64,000 nucleotides of DNA from positions 1,550,001-1,614,000 of the forward strand of contig AP019755.1 in NCBI GenBank assembly GCA_006742785.1, read 5' to 3'. This document shows, piece after piece, positions 38,932 through 48,785 of the stretch. The stretch's first letter is position 1. Every line of letters begins with the position of its first letter. A program made the position numbers and the translations under genes. The stretch comes from Nitrosomonas stercoris (GTDB taxonomy: Bacteria; Pseudomonadota; Gammaproteobacteria; Burkholderiales; Nitrosomonadaceae). Below the pieces are notes generated by a model. The model did not search any database, was not told the origin of the DNA, and saw only the letters and a list, made by a program, of their open reading frames with translations.

Positions 38932-39366
38932 ATGGCTAAAAGAATTTTAGTGATCCATGGTCCTAATCTGAATATTCTGGGTAAAAGAGAGCCTGTTATT
39001 TATGGTCATGTGACGTTAGATGAGATTAATAGGCGTTTGATCGAGCAGGCACAAGCTGCAACAGCAGAATTAAAGGTGTTTCAGAGTAATGCGGAACATG
39101 AATTGATTGGTCGTGTACAAGCGGCAATGGATGACGATACTGATTTTATTATTATCAATCCCGCTGCACTGACACATACCAGCATCGCTCTGCGTGATGC
39201 CATAGCAGCAACAGATGTGCCGTTTATAGAGGTACATCTCTCTAATATTTATACGCGCGAACATTTTCGTCGTATGTCTTATTTCTCAGATATTGCTGTT
39301 GGGGTGATTAGTGGGTTAGGGGTGGCAGGTTATGAGCTGGCATTGCAATTTGCTTTGGCCAATTGA
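38932..39366 (+). CDS. aroQ: 3-dehydroquinate dehydratase, type II
   Basis: 144 residues from the second of two adjacent ATGs, which has better spacing from AGAAGG (the first is at 38929). Motifs [34 protein letters not shown] and [14 protein letters not shown] carry the catalytic Tyr, Arg and His. Third shikimate step. It opens the aroQ-accB-accC-prmA run common in betaproteobacteria. Confidence 0.95.
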   Translation: MAKRILVIHGPNLNILGKREPVIYGHVTLDEINRRLIEQAQAATAELKVFQSNAEHELIGRVQAAMDDDTDFIIINPAALTHTSIALRDAIAATDVPFIEVHLSNIYTREHFRRMSYFSDIAVGVISGLGVAGYELALQFALAN

Positions 39367-39465
39367 CAAATGGATTAGTGGGTTTGTTGAAAGTGTGAAA
39401 TTTCTACCCCTGAAGCTAGTTCAGGATGCTTACGAAAGGAAAAGGAGCTATTTCCGGAGAAAAAT

Positions 39466-39924
39466 ATGGATTTGAGAAAACTCAAGAAATTAATTGAATT
39501 GGTTGAGGAATATAATATTGCCGAACTGGAAGTAACAGAAGGAGAGGAGAAAGTTCGTATCAGTAAATCTGTTGCCTCAGTGCAAACAACCCCAGCATTT
39601 ATGCCGCAATACCAAGTTCCTGCTTCAGTAGAACCAGCTGCATCTGCTGTTAGCGAGAGTACGAAACAGGAAAAATTAGGGTCGCCAGAAGGACATGTCA
39701 TCAAATCACCCATGGTAGGCACGTTTTATCGAGCCTCTGCTCCGGGAGCCAAGCCTTTTGCAGAAGTGGGGCAGCAAGTGAAGCTTGGAGATACGCTGTG
39801 TATTATTGAAGCAATGAAATTGCTCAATGAAATTGAAGCTGATCGAGAAGGTAAAATCAAAGTGATTCTGCCAGAAAATGGCCAGCCAGTTGAATATGGT
39901 GAGCCCTTGTTTATTATTGAGTAG
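39466..39924 (+). CDS. accB: Biotin carboxyl carrier protein of acetyl-CoA carboxylase
   Basis: 152 residues: N-terminal helical domain (1-35), a Pro/Ala-rich linker (about 40-75) and the biotinyl domain with Lys118 in [12 protein letters not shown]. The thumb segment (APGAKPF) typical of AccB is present. It carries CO2 between AccC and the carboxyltransferase in fatty-acid synthesis. 73 bases before accC. Confidence 0.96.
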   Translation: MDLRKLKKLIELVEEYNIAELEVTEGEEKVRISKSVASVQTTPAFMPQYQVPASVEPAASAVSESTKQEKLGSPEGHVIKSPMVGTFYRASAPGAKPFAEVGQQVKLGDTLCIIEAMKLLNEIEADREGKIKVILPENGQPVEYGEPLFIIE

Positions 39925-39997
39925 CTGATTTTGCTCAATCATTATTTGTATTCTGAAATTTATTTCGGAGCCGTTTTAAGCACCTAATCTAATTTAT

Positions 39998-41365
39998 ATG
40001 TTTGAAAAAATACTAATTGCGAATCGCGGAGAAATCGCGTTACGTGTGCAGCGCGCATGCCGAACCATGGGAATTAAAACGGTTGCGATTCACTCAGAAG
40101 CGGATGCTGATACGAAATATGTCAAACTGGCTGACGAATCGGTTTGTATTGGTCCGGCTGCATCAGCACAGAGCTATCTTAATATTCCGGCGATTATTAG
40201 TGCGGCTGAGGTGACTGATGCGGAGGCTATTCATCCTGGCTATGGTTTCTTGTCCGAAAATGCGGATTTTGCAGAAAGAGTAGAAAAAAGCGGTTTTTTC
40301 TTTATTGGCCCTAGACCAGAGACGATTCGGTTGATGGGAGATAAAGTATCTGCAAAACATGCAATGCAACGAGCAGGTGTTCCTTGTGTACCTGGCTCGG
40401 AAGGTGCCTTGCCGGATTCATTGGATGAAGTTAAGAAGATTGCCAAGGATATAGGGTATCCGGTGATTATCAAGGCTGCAGGCGGCGGTGGGGGGCGTGG
40501 TATGCGTGTGGTGTATACAGAAGCTGCGCTTTCAAATGCAGTGACAACAACACGTAATGAAGCACAAACGGCATTTGGCAATCCAGTGGTTTATGCGGAA
40601 AAATATCTGGAGAATCCTAGACATATTGAAATTCAGATATTGGCGGATGAGTACGGTAATGTTGTCCACTTGGGCGAAAGAGATTGTTCTATGCAGCGTC
40701 GCCATCAGAAAATTCTTGAAGAGGCACCAGCACCTGGTATTTCAGTCAAGTTGCGTAACCAGATCGGGGAACGATGTGTTGAGGCGTGTAAGCAAATCAG
40801 CTACAGGGGAGTAGGCACTTTCGAGTTTTTATACGAAAACAATGAATTTTATTTCATTGAAATGAATACCCGTTTGCAGGTTGAACATCCCGTAACAGAA
40901 GCTGTGACAGGTGTTGATCTGGTGCAAGCGCAGATTCGTGTGGCTGCCGGAGAAAAGTTGGCGGTGCAACAAAAAGATATTATTACCAGGGGGCATGCTA
41001 TTGAATGTCGTATCAATGCTGAAGATCCTTATAAACTCATTCCATCAGCGGGTCGTATTACACAATACCATGCTCCGGGTGGTCCCGGAATTAGAGTCGA
41101 TTCTCATATTTACCATAATTATCGTGTACCCCCTTACTATGATTCGATGATCGCCAAGGTGATTGCTTATGGTGATACGCGTGATCTTGCAATTGCACGT
41201 ATGCGTATTGCGTTGACTGAAATGGTAATCGAGGGTATCAAAACCAATATTCCCTTGCATCTAGATTTATTGGCAGATAGTAACTTTGTAACTGGAGCAG
41301 TTTCAATTCACTATCTCGAGAATAAACTTTCTTTGGATAACAAAAAACGGTTGAATACGCAGTAA
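39998..41365 (+). CDS. accC: Biotin carboxylase subunit of acetyl-CoA carboxylase
   Basis: 455 residues, ATP-grasp fold. [10 protein letters not shown] at the start, the glycine-rich lid [53 protein letters not shown] (metal and catalytic residues) are complete. It carboxylates AccB-biotin using bicarbonate and ATP. Followed by prmA at 25 bases. Confidence 0.97.
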   Translation: MFEKILIANRGEIALRVQRACRTMGIKTVAIHSEADADTKYVKLADESVCIGPAASAQSYLNIPAIISAAEVTDAEAIHPGYGFLSENADFAERVEKSGFFFIGPRPETIRLMGDKVSAKHAMQRAGVPCVPGSEGALPDSLDEVKKIAKDIGYPVIIKAAGGGGGRGMRVVYTEAALSNAVTTTRNEAQTAFGNPVVYAEKYLENPRHIEIQILADEYGNVVHLGERDCSMQRRHQKILEEAPAPGISVKLRNQIGERCVEACKQISYRGVGTFEFLYENNEFYFIEMNTRLQVEHPVTEAVTGVDLVQAQIRVAAGEKLAVQQKDIITRGHAIECRINAEDPYKLIPSAGRITQYHAPGGPGIRVDSHIYHNYRVPPYYDSMIAKVIAYGDTRDLAIARMRIALTEMVIEGIKTNIPLHLDLLADSNFVTGAVSIHYLENKLSLDNKKRLNTQ

Positions 41366-41390
41366 CAGCTGTTTTTCAATTTGTGTAGTT

Positions 41391-42329
41391 ATGCCTTGGC
41401 TTTCTCTCACCTTTAAAGTTAGACCAAATTATGTTGATTTGGTGAGCGATCAACTGCTAGAACAGGGAGCGCTGTCAATCGATGTGCATGATGCAGGGGA
41501 AGGAACCGATCAAGAACAACCGCTATTTGGCGAACCTGGTTCACCAGCTGAGCAAATCTGGCTGCAGACAGAGATAACAGCGCTGTTGGAAGAAAGTGCT
41601 GATATTGATGAAATTGTGCAAACTATTGCAGAAGTAACTGGTTCATCTGCATTGCCAGAATATCAATTGGCGCATGTAGCAGAACAGGATTGGGTGAGGC
41701 TGACACAATCCCAATTTGATCCCATTGAAATTTCTCCACGATTATGGATCGTCCCATCCTGGCATACGTTGCCTGATCCCTCTGCAATTAATCTACGGCT
41801 AGACCCGGGATTGGCTTTTGGTACCGGTAGTCACCCGACAACACGATTATGCTTGACTTGGTTGGATCAATTTATCCAATCAAGTGATCGCGTATTTGAT
41901 TATGGTTGTGGTTCTGGAATTTTAGCAATTGCCGCATTGAAGCTGGGCGCACAGCGAGTTATGGGGGTGGATATTGATCCTAATGCCATTACCGCTAGTC
42001 TTGAAAATGCACGTAATAATCAATGTGATTCAGCCCGATTGTTGTTTACGACAGCATTATCTTCTCTTGATACAGATGAGGCTACTGCAGAGTGGTTACC
42101 AGCTACCGTTGTCGTGGCCAATATATTGACTAATCCACTGATTATGCTAGCTCCTATTCTAATGCACGCAGTGCAAACAGGTGGACGCATTGTGCTCTCT
42201 GGCATATTGACAGAACAAGAAGATGAGGTATTGCAAGTTTATAGCGAATGGTTTGATATGCAGGTTGTAGCAAGAGATCAAGGATGGGTATTGCTTGTTG
42301 GCCAAAAGATCGCTCGTAACAAGACATAA
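41391..42329 (+). CDS. prmA: Ribosomal protein L11 methyltransferase
   Basis: 312 residues: an N-terminal L11-binding domain (about 1-60), a linker, and the SAM-binding domain with [38 protein letters not shown] and the [10 protein letters not shown] catalytic-loop motif. It trimethylates L11. Its stop overlaps the next start (TAATG). Confidence 0.96.
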   Translation: MPWLSLTFKVRPNYVDLVSDQLLEQGALSIDVHDAGEGTDQEQPLFGEPGSPAEQIWLQTEITALLEESADIDEIVQTIAEVTGSSALPEYQLAHVAEQDWVRLTQSQFDPIEISPRLWIVPSWHTLPDPSAINLRLDPGLAFGTGSHPTTRLCLTWLDQFIQSSDRVFDYGCGSGILAIAALKLGAQRVMGVDIDPNAITASLENARNNQCDSARLLFTTALSSLDTDEATAEWLPATVVVANILTNPLIMLAPILMHAVQTGGRIVLSGILTEQEDEVLQVYSEWFDMQVVARDQGWVLLVGQKIARNKT

Positions 42330-43057
42330 TGCTGGTTACACGTTGTTCGAATTGTCATACAATTTTTCGTTTAACTGATGATGCGCAATTGCGTTTGCAT
42401 AAAGGTGAGGTGCGCTGTGGACAGTGTCAACAAGTGTTTGATGGTTATTCGACATTAATAGTCGTGCCTGAGAATTGTATGCAGCCAGCCGCTGCGACTG
42501 CCATGGATATAGTGCCATCAGTTGCGCCATTATCCGCACCTATTGATCAGTTTGATGCTCATCCCCAGTTATCGACAGCAAAAAATTTTTGGCCATGGTT
42601 GGTGGTTAACATGTTGCTGTTGATGATGTTGTTTGGCCAGCTGGTGTATGTGTATCGTACTGAATTATTCGTAGCTTTGCCGGCTGCGCGACCGATACTT
42701 AATAAATATTGCGATTTGCTGCAGTGTGAAGTTGACATGCCACGTCACCTGCAGCTGTTCAGTTTGGAATCATCAGATTTACGTGCTATACCTTATGATT
42801 CTGCGGTGGTGGAATTTTCGGCTATTATCCGTAACCATGCTGCATTTCCGCAAGCATTGCCAGCATTATTATTAACTTTGACAGATGCGGATGAGCAACC
42901 ACTGGCTAGCCGCATTTTTACAGCAGATGATTATCAAGCTCCTGTGGCAGATAATCAATCTGTATTGATGGCAGGCAGTGAAATACACATCCAACGTTTT
43001 TTGGGGATCAGGCAGCTGGATGTGGTCGGCTATAAATTAGAATTGTTTTATCCGTAG
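42329..43057 (+). CDS. Zinc-ribbon and DUF3426 domain membrane protein
   Basis: 242 residues. The N-terminal MJ0042-type zinc ribbon has Cys6/Cys9 and a second pair about 20 residues later (RCGQCQQVFDG). A variable segment, one membrane helix (about 89-110) and a C-terminal DUF3426 domain follow (NKYCDLLQCEVDMPR to QLDVVGYKLELFYP). Function is not established; it is regularly found behind prmA in betaproteobacteria, and here the start overlaps the prmA stop. Convergent with amiC. Confidence 0.88.
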   Translation: MLVTRCSNCHTIFRLTDDAQLRLHKGEVRCGQCQQVFDGYSTLIVVPENCMQPAAATAMDIVPSVAPLSAPIDQFDAHPQLSTAKNFWPWLVVNMLLLMMLFGQLVYVYRTELFVALPAARPILNKYCDLLQCEVDMPRHLQLFSLESSDLRAIPYDSAVVEFSAIIRNHAAFPQALPALLLTLTDADEQPLASRIFTADDYQAPVADNQSVLMAGSEIHIQRFLGIRQLDVVGYKLELFYP

Positions 43058-43081
43058 GTTAACTTAACTAGGAATTACCGC

Positions 43082-44410
43082 TTATCTAGTGTCAGCAACC
43101 TCGATCCGATTCTGCCGGGATTGAGTATTTAGATAGTGCTTAAGCCCAGTCGCTATTGCATCCACCAATTTTTTCTGGTGGGTAGCTGAGTTGAGTTTCG
43201 CTTCTTCAACGCGGTTGCTGATGAAAGCGGTTTCCACTAGCACGGATGGAATATCAGGTGATTTAAGTACTGCGAAACCAGCTTGTTCTACATTTTTTTT
43301 ATGCAAATGACTAATGGTTCCAATTTCATTGAGAACGTGATTAGCTAGTTGAATACTGTCATTAATTGTGGCATTCATGGAGAGATCAATGAGTGTGTGC
43401 TTTAGGTAGTGATCCTTATTGTCCAATTTAACTCCGCCAATTAAATCAACTTCGTTTTCCTTTTTTGCGAGCCAGTTTGCTGTGGTAGAAGTTGCTCCGT
43501 TTTCGGAGAGCGCGTAAATTGATGCGCCATGCGCTGTCCTACGTGGTGCTGCATCAGCGTGGATCGATACAAATAGATCTGCATTCGCTTGTCTGGCTCT
43601 GTTGCGACGCTCAGCTAGTGAGATGAAATAGTCTCCATCACGAATCAATACTGCTCGCATGCCGGGCTCTTGATCAATTTTTGCCTTGAGTTTTTTGGCA
43701 ATGGAAAGTGTTATATTTTTTTCCATGGTGCCGCCAGGACCAATAGCACCTGGGTCCTTTCCTCCGTGGCCAGGGTCAATTGCAACAGTAATTGTTTGTT
43801 TCTTTTTGGGTTGGGCGCTGGCAATGGTTTTGATAGCCGATTCTTGCCTATTGGAAGAAGTGGTAACAGGTTTGGGTTTCTTTTGTAGCAAAGCCATCAA
43901 GGAATCTTGCTCGACTTGTTGCGGTTTCTGGGTGAATTGGGTGGGATAAATATCCAGAACCAATCGATGCCCAAATTGATCGGATGGCGCAAGAGCAAAT
44001 ACATTGGGTGTTGCATCTGCTTTTAGTTCTGCAACCAGTCGAGTGGTTTGAGGCGTAAAATTTCCCACTCGTAATACATTGATGAGCGGATGTTGTGGAT
44101 CAGCCTTGCTTGGCAGGCGCTTTAATGCTTCAGACAATGCAGTATTTTGCATATCGAGCACAATTCTGTTAGGTGAAGTAAGCGTGATGATCGAATATTT
44201 TATCGGTCGATCTGATTCCAAAGTTACACGAGTGTATTCTGGCCCAGCCCAGTAGCGTGTGGCTGTAATTTGCGTATTGCTGGCCACCGCATTTGCATGA
44301 TATGCAATCAGCAATAACAAAAAGACCGTGAAGTAAAGTAAGAAGGAGAAAAATTGCCGGTTCTCGGATCGGTTTAGTTGGATATTTGTTTTTGCCAGTG
44401 TATTAAGCAT
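43082..44410 (-). CDS. amiC: N-acetylmuramoyl-L-alanine amidase, AmiC-like
   Basis: 442 residues: a hydrophobic signal segment (about 24-42), an AMIN domain (about 48-150), a linker rich in Lys/Gln, and an Amidase_3 domain with AIDPGHGGKDPGAIGPGG, LVSIHADA (zinc ligands) and VETAFISN (catalytic Glu). It splits septal peptidoglycan and would be activated through FtsEX-linked factors. Starts inside the 3' end of tsaE (37-base overlap), the usual tsaE-ami order. Confidence 0.93.
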   Translation of the reverse strand: MLNTLAKTNIQLNRSENRQFFSFLLYFTVFLLLLIAYHANAVASNTQITATRYWAGPEYTRVTLESDRPIKYSIITLTSPNRIVLDMQNTALSEALKRLPSKADPQHPLINVLRVGNFTPQTTRLVAELKADATPNVFALAPSDQFGHRLVLDIYPTQFTQKPQQVEQDSLMALLQKKPKPVTTSSNRQESAIKTIASAQPKKKQTITVAIDPGHGGKDPGAIGPGGTMEKNITLSIAKKLKAKIDQEPGMRAVLIRDGDYFISLAERRNRARQANADLFVSIHADAAPRRTAHGASIYALSENGATSTTANWLAKKENEVDLIGGVKLDNKDHYLKHTLIDLSMNATINDSIQLANHVLNEIGTISHLHKKNVEQAGFAVLKSPDIPSVLVETAFISNRVEEAKLNSATHQKKLVDAIATGLKHYLNTQSRQNRIEVADTR

Positions 44411-44871
44411 TGTTCACCTGCCTCTGTTTTCGCTTCAAGTTCGGCGCTTCTTCCTGTTTCAGCGTAATGGATCCATATTTCTAGATCAGCTGCGCTTAAA
44501 AAATTCTCTGCTTTTTCAGGCCATTCGACCAAACAAATAGAATGTTGGTTAAAATATTCACGAAAACCTGCTTCTTCCCACTCTAGTGGATCAATGAATC
44601 TATAAAAATCAAAGTGATACAAGTATAACTCTGAAAGTTTGTAGATTTCAACTAGGTTATAGGTTGGACTTTTTACTTTGTCGTGATAATTCAATCCTTT
44701 TAGCATGCCGCGCACAAGCGTGGTTTTTCCAGCACCAAGTTCTCCATGAAGAAATACGGTTAAATTGGGGTGAAAGGTAGCGGCTAATTGTTCGCCAAAA
44801 AGTAGCGTATCTGCTTCGTTAGCAAGTTGTATTGTATAAGACAAGCGCGGTTTGATAAGTGAGATTACCAA
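44374..44871 (-). CDS. tsaE: tRNA threonylcarbamoyladenosine biosynthesis ATPase TsaE
   Basis: 165 residues. P-loop HGELGAGKTTLVRGMLKGL, SPTYNLVEIY and FYRFIDPLEWEEAGFREYF are typical. Partner of TsaB (24895) and TsaD in t6A synthesis. No ATG lies near the expected start; the frame begins with TTG at 44871, overlapping the SDR gene stop by 7 bases, so the start is provisional. Confidence 0.93.
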   Translation of the reverse strand: MVISLIKPRLSYTIQLANEADTLLFGEQLAATFHPNLTVFLHGELGAGKTTLVRGMLKGLNYHDKVKSPTYNLVEIYKLSELYLYHFDFYRFIDPLEWEEAGFREYFNQHSICLVEWPEKAENFLSAADLEIWIHYAETGRSAELEAKTEAGEQCLIHWQKQISN

Positions 44872-45563
44872 GCAATATGTTGCCCATCATAGGCCAGGAA
44901 TTTGCCAGTATCAGCAAGCGTGATGTTATCCAGGATGCTTTTCATGCCTGCAACACTTTGTTTAGCTGAAATAAGTGCACCTTGTCCGCCCATATCTGTT
45001 TGTACCCAACCAGGATGTAGTAACACTGAAATAATGCTGCGTGGCTGTAAATCAATCGCTAAGCTTTTTGCCACCATATTTGCCGCAGTTTTGCTGGTGC
45101 GGTAAATATAACTGCCCCCACGTTGATTATCATCGATGCTGCCCATTTTGCTAGTGATAGTTGCAATCTTTTTGTGTTGGCTGCGAGCAACTTGTTCATT
45201 CAGAGCTTCTGCCATTTTAAGTGGCGCAAAAGTATTGACTTTAAAAGTCTCTATCCAATCGTTGTAATTAATATGACCAAACTCCCCATTTTGTGCAGGT
45301 GGATAAGTGCCAGCATTGTTAATTAGGATATCAATGGTTTGATCGTGCAATTGCTGTGATAGTTGGTCGACAGCAGTAAGTTGTTTAACATCAAGTTGAT
45401 AGATAAAAACGTGATCCTGATATTGCTTGGCGAGCTGATTCAGTGCTGTTGCTTGTTGTGGTTGTCGGCAACAAGCTAGTACGCGCCAGCCATCTGCAGC
45501 GTATTGTGTAGCAAATTCCAGGCCGATACCTCGATTCGCACCAGTGATCAAAACAGTATTCAT
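44865..45563 (-). CDS. Short-chain dehydrogenase/reductase
   Basis: 232 residues, classical SDR. Cofactor motif TGANRGIGLEFA, NNAGTYPP, catalytic Ser near ITSKMGS, and YxxxK as YRTSK. Resembles C-factor-like SDRs. Substrate unknown. CGGAGA precedes the ATG. It overlaps tsaE, forming an SDR-tsaE-amiC operon. Confidence 0.9.
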   Translation of the reverse strand: MNTVLITGANRGIGLEFATQYAADGWRVLACCRQPQQATALNQLAKQYQDHVFIYQLDVKQLTAVDQLSQQLHDQTIDILINNAGTYPPAQNGEFGHINYNDWIETFKVNTFAPLKMAEALNEQVARSQHKKIATITSKMGSIDDNQRGGSYIYRTSKTAANMVAKSLAIDLQPRSIISVLLHPGWVQTDMGGQGALISAKQSVAGMKSILDNITLADTGKFLAYDGQHIAW

Positions 45564-45718
45564 TGGAAATCTCCGTTGATGAGCGAAGTTATATTTTTCA
45601 AAGAATTAAATTGGAAAATAACGGATTATTATATTGATATTGCCTGATTAAGGCATTATTTTCAAAGCTCTGGGAGGAAAATAGAGGTAGACGTTGGATA
45701 TGAGCTTATTGGTTAGTA

Positions 45719-46069
45719 TTAATTAGTTAATGGCAAGCTTTCAAGCCACGTGCCAATTGCTCGCATGTCATCGTCGTTTAAGCCTTGTACTACACTTTGC
45801 ATGATTAAGTTATCACTGGTAGTGGTGTATTTGCCTTCACGAAACTCTGTTAATCGTGTAACGACGTAATCTGCGTATTGCCCACGTAGTACTGGCCAGG
45901 TTAAAAAATGTGCGTCAGCGATGCCTTGTGCATCAGCGCCGTGACAGCCTTGGCAGGGTGGAATGCCGCGCGCAGGATCGCCTGTCCGAAACAGTGTTTC
46001 TCCCAGTGTTGTGGATGATATGGTTGGTGTTGCTGTATCGGAGGCAGGGATGGGGGTCGGATAGCTCGT
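45719..46069 (-). pseudogene. Truncated c-type cytochrome (cytochrome c4-like, C-terminal part)
   Basis: Reading the minus strand from a stop at 46070-46072 down to the stop at 45719 gives 116 codons with no initiator before the haem motif. It carries one haem site CQGCH, the following GADAQGI, and a distal Met in NLIMQSVVQGLNDDDM, ending IGTWLESLPLTN. These are features of cytochrome c4/c553 type domains. The signal peptide and upstream part are missing, and the upstream sequence switches at once to a LysR remnant on the other strand. It is therefore a broken copy, probably produced by a rearrangement at about 46070. Confidence 0.8.
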
Positions 46070-46073
46070 TTAA

Positions 46074-46355
46074 AGAACAAACACGCATCAATTCCCATTA
46101 CACCACGTTCTGATCACCGATGATATGATCGCTCTGCGCATTGCGGCTATAGAGGGCGTAGGTATCGTGCAGCTGCCCAACATGATTGTCAAAGATGCTT
46201 TGAAATCTGGTGTGCTTATTGAGTTGTTGCCACAATGGTCACCTAAGAGTGGGTGTATCCATGTAGTCTGCCCGTTCCGGCGTGGTTTGATGCCATCCGT
46301 GCGTGCCTTGATTGACTATCTGGCAAAACGAATGGCAGAGATGGATGCATCCTAA
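46074..46355 (+). pseudogene. LysR-family regulator, C-terminal remnant
   Basis: In frame from 46074 to the TAA at 46353-46355. The segment HHVLITDDMIALRIAAIEGV, followed by GIVQLP and LPQWSPKSGCIHVVCPFRRG, then PSVRALIDYL, is the end of a LysR substrate-binding domain. The helix-turn-helix and about two thirds of the protein are missing. The stop codon TAA is also the left target duplication of the IS that follows, so the IS landed exactly on the stop. Confidence 0.8.
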
Positions 46356-46397
46356 GAGCCCGTTTACGATCTCATCATTATTCCTTACGATACGTGG

Positions 46398-46763
46398 ATG
46401 AAGAGAACAAAATATGCCAGTGATATTAGCAAAGAGAAGTTTGCCGAGATAGAGCCGCTATTGCGTAGCGTGAGGTGCAGCACCAAACCCACGACAATAG
46501 ATTTGTATGAAGTATTTTGTGCTGTGCTGTATCTGCTGCGTACTGGTTGCCAGTGGAGATTTTTGCCCGGAGAGTTTCCCAAATGGCAGAGTGTATATGC
46601 CTATTGGCGCAAATGGAATGAGCCTGACCAGCACGGCGTGAGCGTGCTGGAGCAGGCATTAAAAAAATCAGGTTGGCGCGGCCCGAGAGAAACTGGGGCG
46701 CAACGCTTGCAGCACGTTCTTGATTGTGGACGCGCAAAGCGTGAAGAATACAGACACGGCTGA
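46398..46763 (+). CDS. IS5-family transposase, first frame (OrfA)
   Basis: 121 residues. The N-terminal domain (KFAEIEPLLRSV to YAYWRKWNEPDQHGVSVLEQALKK) is the DUF4096/DNA-binding part of IS5-type transposases. Family similarity stops at the A7 run (46661-46667); after it this frame gives an unrelated tail. It has no catalytic residues itself. Confidence 0.85.
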   Translation: MKRTKYASDISKEKFAEIEPLLRSVRCSTKPTTIDLYEVFCAVLYLLRTGCQWRFLPGEFPKWQSVYAYWRKWNEPDQHGVSVLEQALKKSGWRGPRETGAQRLQHVLDCGRAKREEYRHG

Positions 46764-47196
46764 CCAGAAAGGCTATGACGCCGGCAAGAAGGTGTCGGGC
46801 ATCAAGCGCCATATCGCTGTTGATACCTTGGGGTTGCCGCACGCCATTGCAGTGACGACAGCGGAAGTGACTGACCGTAACGGTGCATTGCAGGCCTTGA
46901 AGCGTTGCAGATCGAGTTTGGGACAAGTGCAAGGTTTGCTGTGTGACGGTGGCTATACTGGAGCACCATTTGCCGAAAGTGTGCAAGAAATTCTGGGCAA
47001 ACCTGTCACCGTGCAGATCGCCAAACGCAGCAAACTGCATACCTTCAAGGTTATGCCCAGGCGCTGGATAGTGGAACGTAGTTTCGCCTGGCTGGAAAAG
47101 TGCCGAAGATTATGGAAAAACTGCGAACGTAAACTTGATACCAGCTTGCAGCTCATTCATTTGGCTTTCTTGGCACTATTACTCAGAAGATCGTAA
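46720..47196 (+). CDS. IS5-family transposase, second frame (OrfB)
   Basis: 158 residues if begun at the TTG at 46720, but family sequence extends upstream in this frame to the A7 run (QVGAAREKLGRNA and so on). DDE residues: Asp in IVDAQSVKNT, Asp in LLCDGGYTG, and Glu in RRWIVERSFAWLEKCRRLWK. It is probably expressed as a fusion to OrfA after a frame change of +1 (or -2), or by slippage on the A run. Confidence 0.85.
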   Translation: MIVDAQSVKNTDTADQKGYDAGKKVSGIKRHIAVDTLGLPHAIAVTTAEVTDRNGALQALKRCRSSLGQVQGLLCDGGYTGAPFAESVQEILGKPVTVQIAKRSKLHTFKVMPRRWIVERSFAWLEKCRRLWKNCERKLDTSLQLIHLAFLALLLRRS

Positions 47197-47207
47197 ACAG
47201 GCTCTAA

Positions 47208-47595
47208 GAACCTGTTTAATATTTATTCGAGAGGCGGTTCAAACTCTGAGAGATCCAGCCGTCGACTACCCTCCTGAGGCACATGAAACCGAAATGGAAA
47301 AATTGGAAAATTTTAATTAGAAAGCATGGTTTTGCTTGACTCAGTCTTCAGTCAGTTCTAAGAGTTTATCTATTTTTGCTAATTTTATCTTATTAAACGA
47401 TAACTGGTGAAAAGAACAAGGATTTTCAAATAAATTTCTGGAATAATTCGGATATTCTGCAATTATGTAATACGCTAGGCTAGTTTTTGGTTTGATATAT
47501 CAAAATGAGCAGTGGTTTATGGTTAAATTCTGCTCTATCACTTATCTTTAAGTAGATATCATCTCAATTTAATTTTAATTCTAATAATATTAACT
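47208..47595. other. Intergenic region between IS copy 1 and metK
   Basis: Starts GAACCTGTTTAATAT, which resembles the end of the 142-bp foldback element at 52616. A short open stretch to 47320 (ending EMEKLENFN) looks protein-like and may be the tail of a lost gene. An alternative small frame starts at the ATG at 47283 (MKPKWKNWKILIRKHGFA). A perfect palindrome TTTGATATATCAAA lies at 47491-47504, 92 bases before metK. The rest is A+T-rich and should hold the metK promoter. Confidence 0.5.
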
Positions 47596-48759
47596 ATGAG
47601 TCATTACCTTTTTACTTCTGAGTCAGTCTCAGAAGGCCATCCGGATAAAGTGGCTGATCAAATATCAGATGCCATTCTTGATGCTATTTTGCAGCAGGAC
47701 CCTCATGCGCGTGTTGCTTGCGAAACAATGTGCAGCACGGGTTTGATTGTTTTATCTGGTGAAATTACCACTCATGCAACAGTTGATTACAACGTAATTC
47801 CGCGCGATGTTGTAAAAGAAATAGGCTATACCAGTTCTGAGATTGGTTTTGATGCGAGCACCTGCGCTGTTTTGACTGCTTTCAACAAACAGTCCCCCGA
47901 TATTGCTCAAGGTGTTAATCGTAGTAGAGAAGAAGAGATGGATCAGGGAGCCGGGGATCAGGGTCTGATGTTTGGTTATGCTTGTGATGAAACACCACAA
48001 TGGATGCCACTACCGATTTATTATGCGCATCGTCTGGTAGAGCAACAAGCTAAGCTGAGGAAGGAAGGCAAATTACCATGGCTACGCCCGGACGCAAAAT
48101 CTCAAGTTTCAGTGCGCTATGTCGATGGCCAGCCTAAAGCAATAGAAACAGTGGTCATTTCCACGCAACATGATCCCAGTGTCAGCAATGCAGATTTGCA
48201 TGAAGGGGTAGTTGAAGAAATTATCAAGCCTATTTTGCCAAAAGAATTGCTCAGTGATCATATTCAATATTTGATTAATCCGACCGGTCGTTTTGTAGTA
48301 GGTGGCCCAATGGGCGATTGCGGCTTAACGGGACGAAAAATTATTGTGGATACTTACGGTGGTACTGCTCACCATGGTGGCGGCGCTTTTTCTGGGAAAG
48401 ATCCTTCCAAGGTTGATCGCTCAGCTGCTTATGCTGCACGTTATGTTGCCAAAAATATTGTGGCTGCAGGTTTAGCACGTAGATGCGAAGTACAAGTGGC
48501 ATATGCAATTGGCGTGGCTAAACCGGTTTCATTAATGGTGGAAACTTTTGGTACTGGGAAGGTTGCAGATGAAAAATTGGCTGAGTTAGTTGCGCGTAAC
48601 TTTGATTTGCGGCCACGAGCCATTATTCATGAGTTGGATTTATTGCGGCCAATCTACCGTAAAACAGCAGCTTATGGGCATTTTGGACGAGATGAATTTG
48701 ATTTTACCTGGGAAAAAACTGACATCGTAGAGCAGCTTAAAGTTGATGCTGGTATCTGA
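47596..48759 (+). CDS. metK: S-adenosylmethionine synthetase
   Basis: 387 residues. [30 protein letters not shown], the [20 protein letters not shown] and [22 protein letters not shown] blocks cover the ATP, methionine and metal sites. It forms SAM from methionine and ATP. First gene of metK-ahcY-metF, with a SAH riboswitch between it and ahcY. Confidence 0.97.
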   Translation: MSHYLFTSESVSEGHPDKVADQISDAILDAILQQDPHARVACETMCSTGLIVLSGEITTHATVDYNVIPRDVVKEIGYTSSEIGFDASTCAVLTAFNKQSPDIAQGVNRSREEEMDQGAGDQGLMFGYACDETPQWMPLPIYYAHRLVEQQAKLRKEGKLPWLRPDAKSQVSVRYVDGQPKAIETVVISTQHDPSVSNADLHEGVVEEIIKPILPKELLSDHIQYLINPTGRFVVGGPMGDCGLTGRKIIVDTYGGTAHHGGGAFSGKDPSKVDRSAAYAARYVAKNIVAAGLARRCEVQVAYAIGVAKPVSLMVETFGTGKVADEKLAELVARNFDLRPRAIIHELDLLRPIYRKTAAYGHFGRDEFDFTWEKTDIVEQLKVDAGI

Positions 48760-48785
48760 TTATAGTTAGACCTTAAATAAGATTT

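Larger units (their letters stand above)
46356..47204 (+). mobile_element. IS5-family (IS1031-like) insertion sequence, copy 1
   Basis: 849 bp. Left end GAGCCCGTTTACGATCT; right end is its inverse with one mismatch (GAGCCTGTTTACGATCT). TAA flanks both ends (46353-46355, 47205-47207) as a 3-bp target duplication, the TNA type of the IS1031 group. It encodes a transposase in two frames. Nearly identical to copy 2 at 52846, in the same orientation. Confidence 0.93.

Noticed and set aside
46426..47040. 204-codon frame on the minus strand of IS copy 1 (also 52916-53530 in copy 2)
   Set aside because: Antisense to the transposase, no family features; present in both copies only because the copies are identical.
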